A stretch of 64,000 nt of DNA from Chlamydoabsidia padenii (Eukaryota; Mucoromycota; Mucoromycetes; Mucorales; Cunninghamellaceae). The DNA is taken from the NCBI GenBank assembly GCA_025330725.1, contig JAIWND010000035.1, positions 1-64,000 of the forward strand, read 5' to 3'. Shown here piece after piece: positions 63,694 to 64,000 of the stretch. How positions within the stretch are numbered: position 1 is the first letter of the stretch; every line of letters begins with the position of its first letter. The notes beneath the pieces are model-generated. The model saw only the letters and a list, made by a program, of their open reading frames with translations, was not told where the DNA came from and did not search any database. A program made the position numbers and the translations under genes.

Positions 63694-64000
63694 ACTAGGT
63701 GTAGTCTTGTTTTGGTGATCAAATGGTTTAGTTTATAGTCTCCTGTTTATTGATTGATTGAATAAATGAAAAAAAGGTTATTTATATGGCTCTTTACTTT
63801 GATGATGATGATGATGATGATGTCTATGTGTATGTGAATTCTGTGTTTTTTTAGGTTAAATCACTGAAAAAGGAAATCACCCATTTTTCTTTTTACTTGA
63901 AAGCACTAAGAAAAAAGGGGCAATCCCTATTGGAGTTGGATAGCTCCAACATGTTACACCAAGTTGTAACCAGAATAGGTATGTGTTGGCGTTATGATAC
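63694..64000. other. 3' flank of the proteasome gene
   Basis: No gene is seen in the last 300 bases. There is an AATAAATGAA element near 63761 and a (GAT)n run at about 63801-63820. Confidence 0.5.

Overview
The window is eukaryotic, AT-rich and intron-dense. It is best read as a piece of nuclear chromosome from an early-diverging fungus, probably Mucoromycota (Mucorales-like). Genes are compact, carry many short GT-AG introns (about 50-100 bases) with long homopolymer T tracts on the sense strand, and sit 300-1,000 bases apart on both strands. The protein set is typical fungal housekeeping. The placement is inferred from gene style and content, not from a marker search.

From left to right: a cohesin kleisin (Rad21/Scc1, cut by the left edge), a G-protein alpha subunit, an unrecognised protein, and a TauD-like dioxygenase. 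Then come a mitochondrial 3-hydroxyisobutyrate dehydrogenase, a mitoferrin-type carrier, a seven-helix membrane protein of unknown function, Cdc42, a PP2A-like phosphatase and the ribosome-assembly GTPase Efl1/Ria1. A LAMTOR5-like Ragulator subunit and an Mcm1/SRF MADS-box factor follow. After a gene-poor stretch with a decayed Helitron come alpha-tubulin, a KIAA1143-like protein, phosphatidylserine synthase, a Slm1/2-like F-BAR/PH protein, a Vts1/Smaug-like RNA-binding protein, the S-adenosylmethionine carrier, an unknown small protein and a damaged cox6a-like gene.

At 43178-48754 there is one complete Ty3/gypsy retrotransposon. It has identical-looking 348-base LTRs, a gag frame, and a pol frame reached by an evident -1 frameshift signal. 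It lies 10 bases upstream of a tRNA-Trp gene, which suggests integration targeted to a Pol III start site. Beyond it are a Prm10/ThrE-like membrane protein, the cap hypermethylase Tgs1 and a Fab1/PIKfyve-like lipid kinase with an eroded N-terminal half. A 3-kb graveyard of element fragments follows (a Fanzor/TnpB-like C-terminus and a gag remnant), then the proteasome alpha5 subunit.

The most unusual signals are: (1) Cdc42, whose P-loop Gly-Lys codons appear to be assembled from two successive 2-base micro-exons; (2) the tRNA-targeted retrotransposon with a textbook slippery site plus stem; (3) a TTTCAAATCCCGC motif recurring near many genes, often followed by TGCATGAATT; (4) the Fab1-like gene whose kinase half starts in another frame at a TAATG overlap. 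Several genes belong to linked membrane signalling themes (Fab1 lipid kinase, Slm-type TORC2 effector, Ragulator subunit, Cdc42, G-alpha), but they are interspersed, not clustered, and nothing suggests co-regulation.
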